Shown in pieces: positions 31,814 to 41,695 of a stretch of 64,000 nt of DNA. Where the stretch lies: assembly GCF_000719865.1 (NCBI RefSeq), contig NZ_JOID01000001.1:186001-250000 (forward strand). The letters run 5' to 3'. The DNA comes from Streptomyces albus subsp. albus. Lineage in GTDB: Bacteria > Actinomycetota > Actinomycetes > Streptomycetales > Streptomycetaceae. Both the position numbers and the translations under genes were made by a program. Within the stretch, counting starts at the first letter, position 1; each line of letters starts with the position of its first letter. The notes beneath the pieces are model-generated. The model was not told the DNA's origin and made no database searches. It saw nothing but the letters and a program-made list of their open reading frames with translations.

Positions 31814-31900
31814 TCAGGGGCGACACATTCGACACATGCGGCGAGCACCGGGCGTCTGGATCGCCTCGGTCGCGGTGATGCGGCTGCTCGTCGTGGTCAT
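31814..31900 (-). CDS. 28-codon leader peptide with Cys codons, upstream of metN
   Basis: ATG at 31900 (GGGGCGC just upstream) opens a 28-codon frame ending GARRMCRMCRP, then TGA. The distal end has two Met-Cys pairs separated by Arg, followed by Pro and stop. Short actinobacterial leader ORFs with terminal Cys codons are known upstream of sulphur-assimilation genes, where slow decoding of Cys changes downstream expression. A small GC hairpin (CGCTTC with GAAGCG) follows the stop at about 31780-31803. Position before a methionine importer operon supports a sulphur-amino-acid sensing role. This is inferred; there is no proof of translation. Confidence 0.6.
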   Translation of the reverse strand: MTTTSSRITATEAIQTPGARRMCRMCRP

Positions 31901-32202
31901 GCGCCCCAGTTAAACAGACACCGACGCCGAACGATCACAACTATCCACATGATGGACAACGCCGATCGGATCGTGGACATCACGGCAGACCGGCCGTACC
32001 AGCGGAAACCCCCGTGGCCACTGGGCAGACGGGCCCGCCGGCACTCCGGGCGCCGCCTCCGGCTGTGGCTGATGCCACGCTGTGACGGCTGGTCCGGGGG
32101 CGGGCGCGGGGGGCCGGGGCGGGCGCATTACAGTCGTGCCATGCCTCTCCACCCGCCCGGCCGCCCGCAGAGCGGCCCGTGCCACCGCCGGAGGCGGTAC
32201 CG
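31901..32202. other. Divergent promoter region
   Basis: 302 bases between the metN leader ORF (minus) and a small membrane-protein gene (plus). The left end is unusually AT-rich for this genome (about 31910-31960), consistent with the leader promoter. On the minus strand TTTAAC ends 8 bases before the leader ATG, so the leader might even be near-leaderless. No other gene is seen. Confidence 0.5.
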
Positions 32203-32574
32203 GTGATCACCGCTCTGACGCTCGCGGTCTCCGCGGCCGCTCTCGCGCTCGCCGCCTGGTGCGGCTTCGCGGCCTATCGCGATCAGCCCACCAAGGACTG
32301 GCACTTCATCGGGATGGCCGTGGTGAGCGTGCTCGCCCTGGCCCAACTGGCCGTCGGCATCGTCCGCTTGGCGGGCGGCGACCGGCCGGAGGGCGGCACC
32401 GGGATCTTCCTCGCCTATCTGCTGGGCGCGGGCGCGGCCGTGCCCGCCGCCGGGTTCCTGTCCCTGGCCGAGCGGACCCGCTGGGGCTCGGTGACGGTGG
32501 CGGCCGGAGCGCTGGTCCTGGCCGTGCTCGAGGTGCGGCTGCACGACATCTGGGGAGGCGGCCCCGGTGCCTGA
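32203..32574 (+). CDS. Four-helix membrane protein, unknown function
   Basis: A 123-residue protein, MITALTLAVSAAALALAAWCG at the start, with about four hydrophobic segments (near 3-23, 40-60, 72-92, 97-115) and short polar loops including RDQPTKDWHFIGMAVVSV. No family recognised. GTG at 32203 has GGAGG 8 bases upstream. It overlaps the next membrane-protein gene by 8 bases, so the two are probably one operon and perhaps one complex. Confidence 0.7.
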   Translation: MITALTLAVSAAALALAAWCGFAAYRDQPTKDWHFIGMAVVSVLALAQLAVGIVRLAGGDRPEGGTGIFLAYLLGAGAAVPAAGFLSLAERTRWGSVTVAAGALVLAVLEVRLHDIWGGGPGA

Positions 32575-33151
32575 GACGACCCCGGACACGGCGAGCCCGG
32601 ACGCGGCAGCCCCGGACACGGCGGTCTCGGACGTGTCGGCGCAGGGCGTCACGGTCCCCGGCGCCCCCGGCTCCGCGGCTCCCGGCACCACGGGCACGGC
32701 GGCTCCGGACACCACGGCCCGGCCCGGCCCCGCCGCTCCCCCGGCGGCCCCCGCCGGGGGCCGCCTCCGGCTCGGCACCGGCCCGGGCCGGCTGTTCGTC
32801 CTGCTCTACGGCGTCTTCACCGTCGGCGCCGCCTCGCGCGCCGCCGCCGAGATCCTGATGAAGTTCGACGAGGCCCCGCTCGCCTACGTGCTCTCCGCGG
32901 CCGCCGCCTGCGTCTACGCCGTCATCCTCTTCTCCCTCGTACGGGGCGGCGAGCGCGCCCGGCGGATCGGGCAGATCTGCTGCGGACTCGAACTGACGGG
33001 CGTACTGGCCGTCGGCACCTGGACCCTGGTGGACCCCTCGGCCTTCCCCGACGCCACCGTCTGGTCCGACTACGGCATGGGGTACCTCTTCCTGCCGCTG
33101 GTGATGCCCGTGGCGGCCCTGTTCTGGCTGCGCGCCGCGCGCCGCGCCTGA
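32567..33151 (+). CDS. Membrane protein with Ala/Pro-rich N-terminus
   Basis: A 194-residue protein. The first about 65 residues are Ala/Pro/Thr/Asp-rich and disordered. Four hydrophobic helices follow, including LFVLLYGVFTVGAASRAAAE, AYVLSAAAACVYAVILFSLV, ICCGLELTGVLAVGTWTLV and YLFLPLVMPVAALFWLRAA. Its GTG start overlaps the preceding stop by 8 bases. A conserved Streptomyces integral membrane protein; the role is unknown. Confidence 0.75.
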   Translation: MPETTPDTASPDAAAPDTAVSDVSAQGVTVPGAPGSAAPGTTGTAAPDTTARPGPAAPPAAPAGGRLRLGTGPGRLFVLLYGVFTVGAASRAAAEILMKFDEAPLAYVLSAAAACVYAVILFSLVRGGERARRIGQICCGLELTGVLAVGTWTLVDPSAFPDATVWSDYGMGYLFLPLVMPVAALFWLRAARRA

Positions 33152-33220
33152 CCGCGTACGGCCGGACGCACCAGAGGGCCCTGCACGGAGAGCATGAGGT
33201 ACGGACGCCCGGACATGCGG

Positions 33221-33262
33221 CGGGGCCGGCCGTCACGGCGTGCACCGTGCCGGCCGGCCCCG
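33221..33262. terminator. Stem-loop between convergent genes
   Basis: A 12-bp perfect stem (33221-33232 with 33251-33262) extended by ACGG/CCGT pairing in the loop, located between the convergent membrane-protein and acetyltransferase genes. Confidence 0.6.
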
Positions 33263-33295
33263 TCCCGCGGAGCCGCCCCGGAGGGCCGCCCCGGA

Positions 33296-33799
33296 TCAGG
33301 CGCTGGCGACCAGGCTGCCGACCTCGGCGCCCTTCTCCAGGGTCACCAGGCTCAGCCCGCGCGAGATCTGCTCGGTGCCGACCGGCGCGTAGCCGCAGCG
33401 CCGGTAGAGCCGCAGATTGCCCTCGCTGCGGTGTCCGGTGAGGAGGCGGTAACGCTTGGCCTCCGACTCCTCGGCCAGCCGTGTCTCGATCGCGGCGAGC
33501 AGCCGCCCGCCGAGGCCGTGCCGCTGCATCCGCGGATGGACGATGAGTTTGGCGATGCCCGCGGTGCCGTCGGCGTCCACCATCCCGCGGACGGACCCGA
33601 CGACCTCCGTGCCGAGCCGGGCCACGAGCACCACGCTCCGGCCCAGTTCGGCACGGAGGTCGTCCAGGGTCTGGGTCAGCGGCTGGATGCCGTAGTCGCC
33701 GTACAGCTCCGCCTCGCGCTGGTAGCAGAGGTACTGGAGTTTGAGGATCTGCTCGGCGTCCTCATCGGTCGCCGCAGAGATGGTCACGCTCATGCCCAT
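33296..33799 (-). CDS. GNAT acetyltransferase
   Basis: A 167-residue single-domain N-acetyltransferase beginning MGMSVTISAATDEDAEQILK. Core motifs are IAKLIVHPRMQRHGLGGRLL (acetyl-CoA loop QRHGLG) and YRLLTGHRSEGNLRLYRRCGY. It resembles the small-molecule GNAT group; substrate unknown. ATG at 33799 has GGGGAGG 9 bases upstream; a second ATG two codons later is possible. Confidence 0.85.
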   Translation of the reverse strand: MGMSVTISAATDEDAEQILKLQYLCYQREAELYGDYGIQPLTQTLDDLRAELGRSVVLVARLGTEVVGSVRGMVDADGTAGIAKLIVHPRMQRHGLGGRLLAAIETRLAEESEAKRYRLLTGHRSEGNLRLYRRCGYAPVGTEQISRGLSLVTLEKGAEVGSLVASA

Positions 33800-33913
33800 A
33801 CGCGCACGCCTCCCCTTTCGAATCGCCCGGGCGCGAGCTGAGGGTGGGGCGCCCGGGCCGGATGCCCTGACCGGAACGGCAAACGGATTCGCCGCGTCCA
33901 TGGCTCCGGTCGG

Positions 33914-34486
33914 CTAACGCTCCCTTCCCCGAAGTCCGGGAGCCGCAACCTCCGCCGTGAGCATTCTGCGCAGACATCCCAGGCACCGGGAACGAATCGG
34001 CCCGAGACTTCCTTGTGAGATACCCAACGCGCCTGCGATTTCCCGGTACGTCGGGTCGTACGGGGACAGCATCGCGGCCAGCAGCCCGGGGCACCGGCCG
34101 GGCAGCCGGCGCACCGCGCTCCACAGTTCGCGGCGCTCCTCGGCCGCCAGCACCCGCTCCTCCACACCGGACGGTCCGGCCGCGCGGACCCGGCCGGCGG
34201 CGCCCGGCTCCCCGCCGTCCACCGTCGCGTACGGCACCTCCCGGCGGGCCCGGAGCCGGGCCCCGTGCCCCTCGCTGCGGACGGCGTCCCGCAGCCACTC
34301 CGCCACCGCCACCGCCGGCTCCGGCTCCGGCCGCGGCGGCGCACCGTCCTCCCTGCACTGCTCCAGCAGCCGCAGCCAGACGCCCTGTTCGAGGTCGGCG
34401 GCCTCCACGGCGGTGCCGTGGGCCTCGGCCGCCGCCTCGGCGGCGAGCAGCGGACGCAGCCGGAGAAGCAGGTCACTGAGTGTCAT
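33914..34486 (-). CDS. Sigma-70 family-like regulator
   Basis: A 190-residue protein. The N-terminal part (DLEQGVWLRLLEQC) resembles sigma region 2. The C-terminal part has a region-4-like helix-turn-helix: LPGRCPGLLAAMLSPYDPTYREIAGALGISQGSLGPIRSRCLGCLRRML. Region 2 is weak, so it may be an ECF-like sigma factor or a derived regulator that no longer binds -10 DNA. A C-terminal CLGCLRR pair of Cys is notable. ATG at 34486 has only a weak upstream site. No partner anti-sigma gene is adjacent. Confidence 0.72.
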   Translation of the reverse strand: MTLSDLLLRLRPLLAAEAAAEAHGTAVEAADLEQGVWLRLLEQCREDGAPPRPEPEPAVAVAEWLRDAVRSEGHGARLRARREVPYATVDGGEPGAAGRVRAAGPSGVEERVLAAEERRELWSAVRRLPGRCPGLLAAMLSPYDPTYREIAGALGISQGSLGPIRSRCLGCLRRMLTAEVAAPGLRGRER

Positions 34487-34599
34487 GCCGTCCGGGACAC
34501 CCGGGGGATGCAGGATGGTTTCGCCTGTCCCCCGAACTCACCCGTCCGTGTCGCCGGAGCCGCCGCCCCTGACGCCGCCGCTTGACGCGAGCCGCCGAC

Positions 34600-34628
34600 G
34601 CGGGGCCCGGCCGCGAGCCGGGCCCCGC
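34600..34628 (-). terminator. Terminator of the GDPD gene
   Basis: Perfect 12-bp stem (34600-34611 with 34617-34628), 5-base loop, directly after the stop of the minus-strand gene at 34634. Confidence 0.7.
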
Positions 34629-34633
34629 CGGAA

Positions 34634-35854
34634 TCAGTCCCGCAGGAAGTCCTCGCGCGCGAGGAGGGCGGTGTCGGGGTTGTCGGTGAAGATCCCGTCG
34701 ATGCCGGTCGCGAAGTAGGCGCGGTAGGCGCCGAAGGCGTCCCCGTACGCGGCCGGGTCGGTCCCGCGTCGGAAGTCGGCGGGCAGGAAGGTGTTCTCGT
34801 TCCGCATCGTGTACGGGTGCAGGACGAGCCCGGCGCGGTGCGCGTCCTCGACGAGCGCGGTGGGGGCGCCCAGCTTTCCGTCGGCGCCCTTGGGGATCAC
34901 CAGGTCGAGGAGCGGGCCGATGCCCTGCGCGAAGCCGGCGATCCACGCCAGCCCCTCGGGGGTGACGAGATCGGCCACGGTCCGCGGGTCACCGGCCTCC
35001 CGGAAGTCCCAGGGGCGGTCGTCGGCGGTCCACAGCAGCACGACCCGCGGCGTGGAGACCAGCCGGCTCATCCGCTCCATGCTGGTCGGCTCGAAGGACT
35101 GCAGGAAGAGAGGCGCGTTCTCCCGGTGCCGCCCGTACCGGCGCAGAAGCTTCGCCAGCCGCTCCTCCAGGCCGAGGCCGATCCCCCGGAAGTAACTGGG
35201 GTGCTTGGTCTCGACGTGCAGCCAGACCGGGCGGCCCCGGCGGCGGCCCTCGCGGTCGGCCCACTGGAGCACCTCCTCGAAGGAGGGGACCTCCCAGCGG
35301 CCGTCGTAGAGGGTGTTGTGCGGGCGGACCGCCGGGATGCGCTCCGTCGCGCGCAGGGTCTTCAGCTCGGCCAGGGTGAAGTCCTCGGTGAACCAGCCGG
35401 TGAGCTCCGTGCCGTCGACGGTCTTGGTGGTCTTCCGGGCGGCGAACTCGGGATGCTCGGCGACATCGGTGGTGCCGGTGATGTCGTTCTCGTGGCGGCA
35501 GACCAGATGGCCGTCACGGGTGGGCACGAGATCCTGCTCGATGACGTCCGCGCCCATGTCGAGGGCGAACTGATAGGCGCCGAGAGTGTGTTCGGGCCGG
35601 TAGCCGCTGGCGCCGCGGTGCGCGACGACGGCGGGCACCGGCAGGCCCCGGCCCGGGCCCCGGCCGCCCTTGCCGGCGGCGGCCGGCGCCGTGCCGGCCG
35701 TGTCCGCCGCGGCCGCCGTGCCCGCCGCGCCCAGGACGGCCGCGCCCGCACCGAGGGCCGCGGCCCCCAGGAGTGCGCGGCGGCCCGGCCCGTGCTCCGG
35801 CGACTGCTCCTGTCTCCGCGCCTGCGAACGCGACTGCGACGGCGACTGCTCCAT
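34634..35854 (-). CDS. Secreted glycerophosphodiester phosphodiesterase
   Basis: A 406-residue GlpQ/GDPD enzyme. It hydrolyses deacylated phospholipid head groups to glycerol-3-phosphate and an alcohol, giving phosphate and carbon. The N-terminus GRRALLGAAALGAGAAVLGAAG has a twin-Arg pair before a hydrophobic stretch and an AAA site, so Tat export is likely. Catalytic motifs are VVAHRGASGYRPEHT (His and Glu) and EQDLVPTRDGHLVCRHE; GIFTDNPDTA closes the barrel. The length suits the periplasmic, Ca-dependent GlpQ subfamily. AGGGGG lies 6 bases before the ATG. Confidence 0.92.
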   Translation of the reverse strand: MEQSPSQSRSQARRQEQSPEHGPGRRALLGAAALGAGAAVLGAAGTAAAADTAGTAPAAAGKGGRGPGRGLPVPAVVAHRGASGYRPEHTLGAYQFALDMGADVIEQDLVPTRDGHLVCRHENDITGTTDVAEHPEFAARKTTKTVDGTELTGWFTEDFTLAELKTLRATERIPAVRPHNTLYDGRWEVPSFEEVLQWADREGRRRGRPVWLHVETKHPSYFRGIGLGLEERLAKLLRRYGRHRENAPLFLQSFEPTSMERMSRLVSTPRVVLLWTADDRPWDFREAGDPRTVADLVTPEGLAWIAGFAQGIGPLLDLVIPKGADGKLGAPTALVEDAHRAGLVLHPYTMRNENTFLPADFRRGTDPAAYGDAFGAYRAYFATGIDGIFTDNPDTALLAREDFLRD

Positions 35855-36102
35855 GAGGCCCCCTGTTTCTTGTTGTGAACCTGCCCGACAACCGGGGGTG
35901 ATCGTAGGCGGCTATACCTGTCCCACGGGAGGCCGCAAGCCGAACACGGGGCGAACACACTCGGACGCGCCGCGTCCGCGAGCCGGACCGATGTGCGTCT
36001 CCGGCGGCCTCGCGAGTACCGTACTCACCTGCAGACTCCCGCGATGCGGAAACTTCCCGCGCGCTGTCTCGGCCGACGACCAGGACCAGACCGGAGGGCC
36101 CG

Positions 36103-36771
36103 TTGTCCCGTATTGCGCTCAAAGCGCTTCTCGGATTGCTCGTGCGCGTCCTGTTCCGCCCCCGTGTCGAGGGGGTGGAGAACGTCCCCGCGACCGGACC
36201 GGTCATCCTCGCCGGGAACCACGTCACGTTCATCGACTCGCTGTTCCTCGCCCTGGTCATGAAGCGCCAGGTCTTCTTCATCGGCAAGGACGAGTACGTC
36301 ACCGGCAAGGGGATCAAGGGCCGGCTGATGGCCTGGTTCTTCGGGACGTCCGGCATGATCCCCGTGGACCGCGACGGCGGACACGGCGGCGTCGCCGCGC
36401 TGATGACCGGCCGCCGGCTGCTGGAGGAGGGCAAGGCGTTCGGGATCTACCCGGAGGGCACCCGCTCCCCCGACGGCCGGCTGTACCGGGGCCGCACCGG
36501 CGTCTCCCGGCTCACGCTGATGACGGGCGCGCCCGTGGTCCCGTTCGCGATGATCGGCACCGACAAGGTCCAGCCCGGCGGCAAGGGCATGCCCCGGATC
36601 GCGCCGGTGACCGTCCGCTTCGGCGCGCCGCTGGACTTCTCCCGCTACGAGGGGATGGACCGTGACCGCTATGTGCTGCGGGCGGTGACCGACGAGGTGA
36701 TGAGCGAGGTCATGCGGCTCTCCGGCCAGGAGTACGTGGACATGTACGCCACCAAGGCGAAGGCGGCCTGA
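36103..36771 (+). CDS. plsC: 1-acyl-sn-glycerol-3-phosphate acyltransferase (PlsC-like)
   Basis: A 222-residue membrane-associated acyltransferase that makes phosphatidic acid. It has the H-x4-D catalytic motif NHVTFID, the GMIPVDRD block, and the phosphate-binding EGTRSPDGRLYRGRTG, plus PVVPFAMIGT. The N-terminus is hydrophobic and basic. The TTG start at 36103 is supported by GGAGGG about 5 bases upstream and the family-like MSRIALKALL. Single gene, divergent from the GDPD gene and ended by a strong hairpin. Streptomyces carries several PlsC-like proteins, so the exact acceptor is uncertain. Confidence 0.9.
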   Translation: MSRIALKALLGLLVRVLFRPRVEGVENVPATGPVILAGNHVTFIDSLFLALVMKRQVFFIGKDEYVTGKGIKGRLMAWFFGTSGMIPVDRDGGHGGVAALMTGRRLLEEGKAFGIYPEGTRSPDGRLYRGRTGVSRLTLMTGAPVVPFAMIGTDKVQPGGKGMPRIAPVTVRFGAPLDFSRYEGMDRDRYVLRAVTDEVMSEVMRLSGQEYVDMYATKAKAA

Positions 36772-36787
36772 CCACCCCGGCCCAGCG

Positions 36788-36839
36788 CGATGGACGGCGG
36801 CCCCCGGCGGAAGTGCCCGCCGGGGGCCGCCGTCCATCG
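36788..36839. terminator. Very long perfect stem-loop between convergent genes
   Basis: A 23-bp perfect inverted repeat (36788-36810 with 36817-36839) with a 6-base loop AAGTGC. It separates plsC from the convergent secreted-protein gene and is the longest hairpin noted in the window. Confidence 0.85.
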
Positions 36840-36888
36840 TTCGCCCGTTCCCGTGCGCATGCGCGCTCGGGCTCCGGTCCGCCGGCTG

Positions 36889-37257
36889 TCAGCAGTGGAT
36901 GTACCGCAGGTAGTAGTGGGTGGCGAAGTCGCCCCGGGTGTCGATGGTGAAGTGCTTGCTCTTGCCCTTGGGTCCGACCCAGGGACCGTCGAAGTACCAG
37001 CCCTTCTGCGTCTTCACCCGCACATACGGGCAGCGGCCGTCGGCGCGGGTGTCCTTGACCGTGCCGTGGACCTTCGATCCGCAGCGCCGCCCGTTGGCGT
37101 AGCCCTCGCGGGACTTGACGGACCAGTTGTAGCAGGGGGCGTTCTCGGCTGCCGGGGCGGACGAAGCGGCCGGAGCGGCCGGAGCGGCCGAGGCGGTGCC
37201 GTGCACGGGCACCGCGAGCAGCGCGAGCGCGGCCAGCGCGATGAGCGGCTTTCGCAT
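36889..37257 (-). CDS. Small secreted protein, unknown function
   Basis: A 122-residue secreted protein. MRKPLIALAALALLAVPVHG with TASAA forms a signal peptide cleaved near residue 25. The mature part has four Cys (CYNWSV, RRCGSK, RCPYVR and the final IHC), aromatic residues such as GWYFDGPWVGP, and a basic character. Two disulphides are likely. No family recognised. AAGGGAG lies before the ATG. Divergent from another secreted-protein gene. Confidence 0.8.
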   Translation of the reverse strand: MRKPLIALAALALLAVPVHGTASAAPAAPAASSAPAAENAPCYNWSVKSREGYANGRRCGSKVHGTVKDTRADGRCPYVRVKTQKGWYFDGPWVGPKGKSKHFTIDTRGDFATHYYLRYIHC

Positions 37258-37594
37258 GACATGACTCCCTTGTGTCGGGTTGCGCCGGGTTGCGGCCGTC
37301 ACGACTGTGAGCCCCGTACAGGGACACGCAGGGCGGTTCGCCGGAAAATCACCCGACCGGGGAGCGGCTCCGGGGGCACGGGCCCGACAGCGGACACACC
37401 TGGGTGCGCCGGGGTGCGCCGGGGCGGCCGGGCCGGGCGCCGCCGATCGGAGCAGCGGGACGTCGCCGGATCGGAGCAGCCGGGAGAGCGCCGGGGCCGG
37501 TGCGTGACTAGCGTCCTGTCCCATACGCCGGTCCGCTCCGCCGGTCCTCCCACCACAGGCCCGGCACCCCCGGCCCGGCCGAGAGGATGTCCCG
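37258..37594. other. Divergent promoter region with 12-bp direct repeats
   Basis: 337 bases between two divergent secreted-protein genes. GATCGGAGCAGC occurs at 37445-37456 and at 37469-37480, 24 bases apart (about two helical turns), so on one DNA face. GGGTGCGCCGG is also repeated. These could be regulator sites for the plus-strand gene; no gene is present. Confidence 0.45.
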
Positions 37595-38395
37595 ATGCGC
37601 CTCGCCGCCCTCGTCGTCACGCTGGCCGCCGTCACGGCGACCGGCCTCCCCGCAGCGCACCCGGCCGCCGCGGAGGAGCAGCGGACCCGCCACCTGGCCG
37701 GTGCCTCACCGCAGGCGCGGCACCGGGCGCCGGCACCGGCGCGCACGGCGGCCCCCGCGGCCGTCCTCCCGCGGACCGTCCGGTGGCTGCTGGAGTCCGA
37801 CGACTCCTTCCGGGAGCGCTACCGCGAGGATCACTCCCCGGCCGCCCGCCGGCTCGCCGCCCGCACCCTGCGAGCCATCGAGAGCGGGCTGATCGCCACG
37901 CACCTCCCGCGCGGCGCGCACATCCCCGAGGTCCCGCCGATGACGGTCTGGCGGGCCCACGACGACGGCTCGCGCGTCGCGCGCGTCGCCTACACGGGGA
38001 CGGCCGTCCCGCCCAGCGGCATCGCCGTCCACTACGACGCGGCGGGCCGCCTCACCGGCACCGTCGAGCACGTCTTCGAGGAGCGCGGTGAGACCCAGGG
38101 CCGGGTCGCCGTGTGGCGGGACGGGCGGCAGGTGCTGGACGGCTTCGTGGAGCACACCCCCGAACCCTCTTCCTGGTCCGAGCGGTTCACCGACTGCACG
38201 GCGGACCGGGACGTGCCCGGCTGGGTCGTCCAGGCACTCGCCGAGAGCGGAGCCCCGGACGCCGGGTCGCGGACCGGTACGGGACAGGGGGCGGGCGCCG
38301 GCGGCACGGGGCGGGCCGCTCGGCCCGGCGGTTTCCGGGTGCCCTTCGCGGACACGCTCCTGCTCTGCTCCCGGCAGGCCGACCGGACCGGCTGA
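37595..38395 (+). CDS. Secreted protein of unknown function
   Basis: A 266-residue exported protein. MRLAALVVTLAAVTATGLPAAHPAAA is a signal peptide. The mature domain includes WLLESDDSFRERYREDHSPAARRL, VWRAHDDGSRVARVAYTG and VEHTPEPSSWSERFTDC, then a Gly-rich loop and a final FRVPFADTLLLCSRQAD. Two Cys may pair. I do not recognise the family. GAGAGGA precedes the ATG. It is convergent with argH. Confidence 0.75.
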   Translation: MRLAALVVTLAAVTATGLPAAHPAAAEEQRTRHLAGASPQARHRAPAPARTAAPAAVLPRTVRWLLESDDSFRERYREDHSPAARRLAARTLRAIESGLIATHLPRGAHIPEVPPMTVWRAHDDGSRVARVAYTGTAVPPSGIAVHYDAAGRLTGTVEHVFEERGETQGRVAVWRDGRQVLDGFVEHTPEPSSWSERFTDCTADRDVPGWVVQALAESGAPDAGSRTGTGQGAGAGGTGRAARPGGFRVPFADTLLLCSRQADRTG

Positions 38396-38441
38396 GGCGA
38401 CGCGACATCACCGGCCGGCCGGTGCCTCCGCCGGACAGAGC

Positions 38442-38473
38442 GGAGTGCCCCGCGCGGACACGCGGGGCACTCC
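38442..38473. terminator. Stem-loop between convergent genes (end of argH)
   Basis: Perfect 13-bp stem (38442-38454 with 38461-38473), 6-base loop, between the secreted-protein gene and argH, which end toward each other. Confidence 0.7.
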
Positions 38474-38547
38474 GGGGAACGCGGGGCGGCGGGCCGCTGG
38501 ACGCTCCGGCAGCGCCGGCACCGGCCGGCCCGGATCTGCGGCCCGGA

Positions 38548-40092
<1,545 letters not shown>

Positions 40093-40213
40093 TCATGGCG
40101 GCGGTGCCCGTCATACCGGTGATACGGGCCGCCTCCGCGACCCGGGGCGGGGCGCGGAGGCGGTGGTGTCCTGCTGTGGTGCCGCCGCGCGCTGCCGCGC
40201 GGCCGGGCCCCCG

Positions 40214-40238
40214 CCCGTACGGTACGGGACCGTACGGG
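40214..40238 (-). terminator. Small hairpin between argG and argH
   Basis: A 10-bp stem (40214-40223 with 40229-40238), loop ACGGG, starting 18 bases past the argG stop. It may end most argG transcripts or just reduce argH read-through. Confidence 0.45.
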
Positions 40239-40255
40239 CCGTCGGGGTGCGCCGG

Positions 40256-41452
40256 TTACTGGGCGAGGTCCCGCTTGGCGGCGATCTTGGAGCTCATGCC
40301 GAAGAGCTCGATGAAGCCCTTGGAGAGCGACTGGTCGAAGGTGTCGCCGGTGTCGTAGGTGGCGAGGTTGAAGTCGTAGAGCGAGGACTCCGAGCGCCGG
40401 CCGGTGACGACGGCCCGGCCGCCGTGCAGGGTCATCCGGATGTCGCCGGAGACGTGCTCGTTGGCCTCGTTGATGAAGCCGTCCAGCGCGCGCTTGAGCG
40501 GGGAGAACCACAGGCCGTCGTAGACCAGCTCGCTCCAGCGCTGCTCGACCTGCCGCTTGTAGCGGGCCAGTTCGCGCTCGACGGTGACGTTCTCCAGCTC
40601 CTGGTGGGCCGTGATCAGCGCGATGGCGCCGGGGGCCTCGTAGATCTCCCGGGACTTGATGCCCACGAGCCGGTCCTCGACCATGTCGATCCGGCCGACG
40701 CCCTGGGCCCCGGCGCGCTCGTTGAGCTGCTGGATCGCCTGGAGGACGGTGACGGGCTTGCCGTCGATGGCGACCGGGACGCCCTGCTTGAAGGTGATGA
40801 TCACCTCGTCGGCCTCACGCGGGCCGGCCGGGTTGGAGGTGTACTCGTAGACGTCCTCGATCGGCGCGTTCCAGATGTCCTCCAGGAAGCCGGTCTCCAC
40901 GGCGCGCCCGAAGACGTTCTGGTCGATGGAGTACGGCGACTTCTTGGTGGTCGCGATCGGGAGGTTCTTCTCCTCGCAGAAGGCGATGGCCTTGTCGCGG
41001 GTCATGGCGTAGTCCCGGACCGGGGCGATGCAGGTGAGCTCCGGGGCGAGGGAGGAGATGCCGGCCTCGAAGCGGACCTGGTCGTTGCCCTTGCCGGTGC
41101 AGCCGTGGGCGACGATGCCGGCGCCGTGCTTCTTCGCGGCGGCGACCAGGTGCTTGACGATGGTGGGCCGGGAGAGGGCGGAGACCAGCGGGTAGCGGTC
41201 CATGTAGAGGGCGTTGGCCTTGATCGCCGGGAGGCAGTACTCGTCGGCGAACTCCTCCTTGGCGTCCGCGACCTCCGCCTCGACGGCGCCGCACGCCAGC
41301 GCACGCTTGCGGATGACGTCCAGGTCCTCACCGCCCTGGCCGACGTCCACGGCGACGGCGATGACCTCGGCGCCCGTCTCCTCGGCGATCCAGCCGATGG
41401 CGACGGAGGTGTCAAGGCCGCCCGAGTAGGCGAGTACGACGCGCTCGGTCAC
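40256..41452 (-). CDS. argG: Argininosuccinate synthase
   Basis: A 398-residue ATP pyrophosphatase. It joins citrulline and aspartate to make argininosuccinate. The P-loop AYSGGLDTS opens the protein. [21 protein letters not shown] and [16 protein letters not shown] are type I ArgG motifs. GTG at 41452 was chosen for AAGGAGA upstream and the direct [16 protein letters not shown] start. It is transcribed toward argH. Its promoter carries an ArgR-type palindrome. It lies about 12 kb from the argC-argR operon. Confidence 0.97.
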   Translation of the reverse strand: MTERVVLAYSGGLDTSVAIGWIAEETGAEVIAVAVDVGQGGEDLDVIRKRALACGAVEAEVADAKEEFADEYCLPAIKANALYMDRYPLVSALSRPTIVKHLVAAAKKHGAGIVAHGCTGKGNDQVRFEAGISSLAPELTCIAPVRDYAMTRDKAIAFCEEKNLPIATTKKSPYSIDQNVFGRAVETGFLEDIWNAPIEDVYEYTSNPAGPREADEVIITFKQGVPVAIDGKPVTVLQAIQQLNERAGAQGVGRIDMVEDRLVGIKSREIYEAPGAIALITAHQELENVTVERELARYKRQVEQRWSELVYDGLWFSPLKRALDGFINEANEHVSGDIRMTLHGGRAVVTGRRSESSLYDFNLATYDTGDTFDQSLSKGFIELFGMSSKIAAKRDLAQ

Positions 41453-41483
41453 GGGATTCTCCTTACGATGCATGCGCTGACAG

Positions 41484-41517
41484 GCATAAGTATGCACTGG
41501 ACCGTATGTTTCGTCAA
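41484..41517 (-). promoter_or_regulatory. argG promoter with ArgR-type operator
   Basis: On the minus strand TTGACG (41517-41512), 17-base spacer, CATACT (41494-41489). The palindrome GCATAAGTATGC (41484-41495) covers the -10, and a second TGCAT-type half site follows at about 41467-41472. This resembles the ARG boxes of Streptomyces, so arginine-bound ArgR should block transcription. Confidence 0.7.
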
Positions 41518-41695
41518 CGCGCTCCGGGGGGATAGCGCGGCGGGCCCTTCGCGGGCCGTGGGCTGAACGGCATTCGGAGGCATCCGGGCGGCGTCCGAGC
41601 GGCGTCCGGGGGCCTCCGGGCGACACCCGGCCCGCATCCGGGCGCGACCCCGAGCGGCACCCGGGCCCGGGCCGGGGCAGGTTCCGGCCGGGCCG

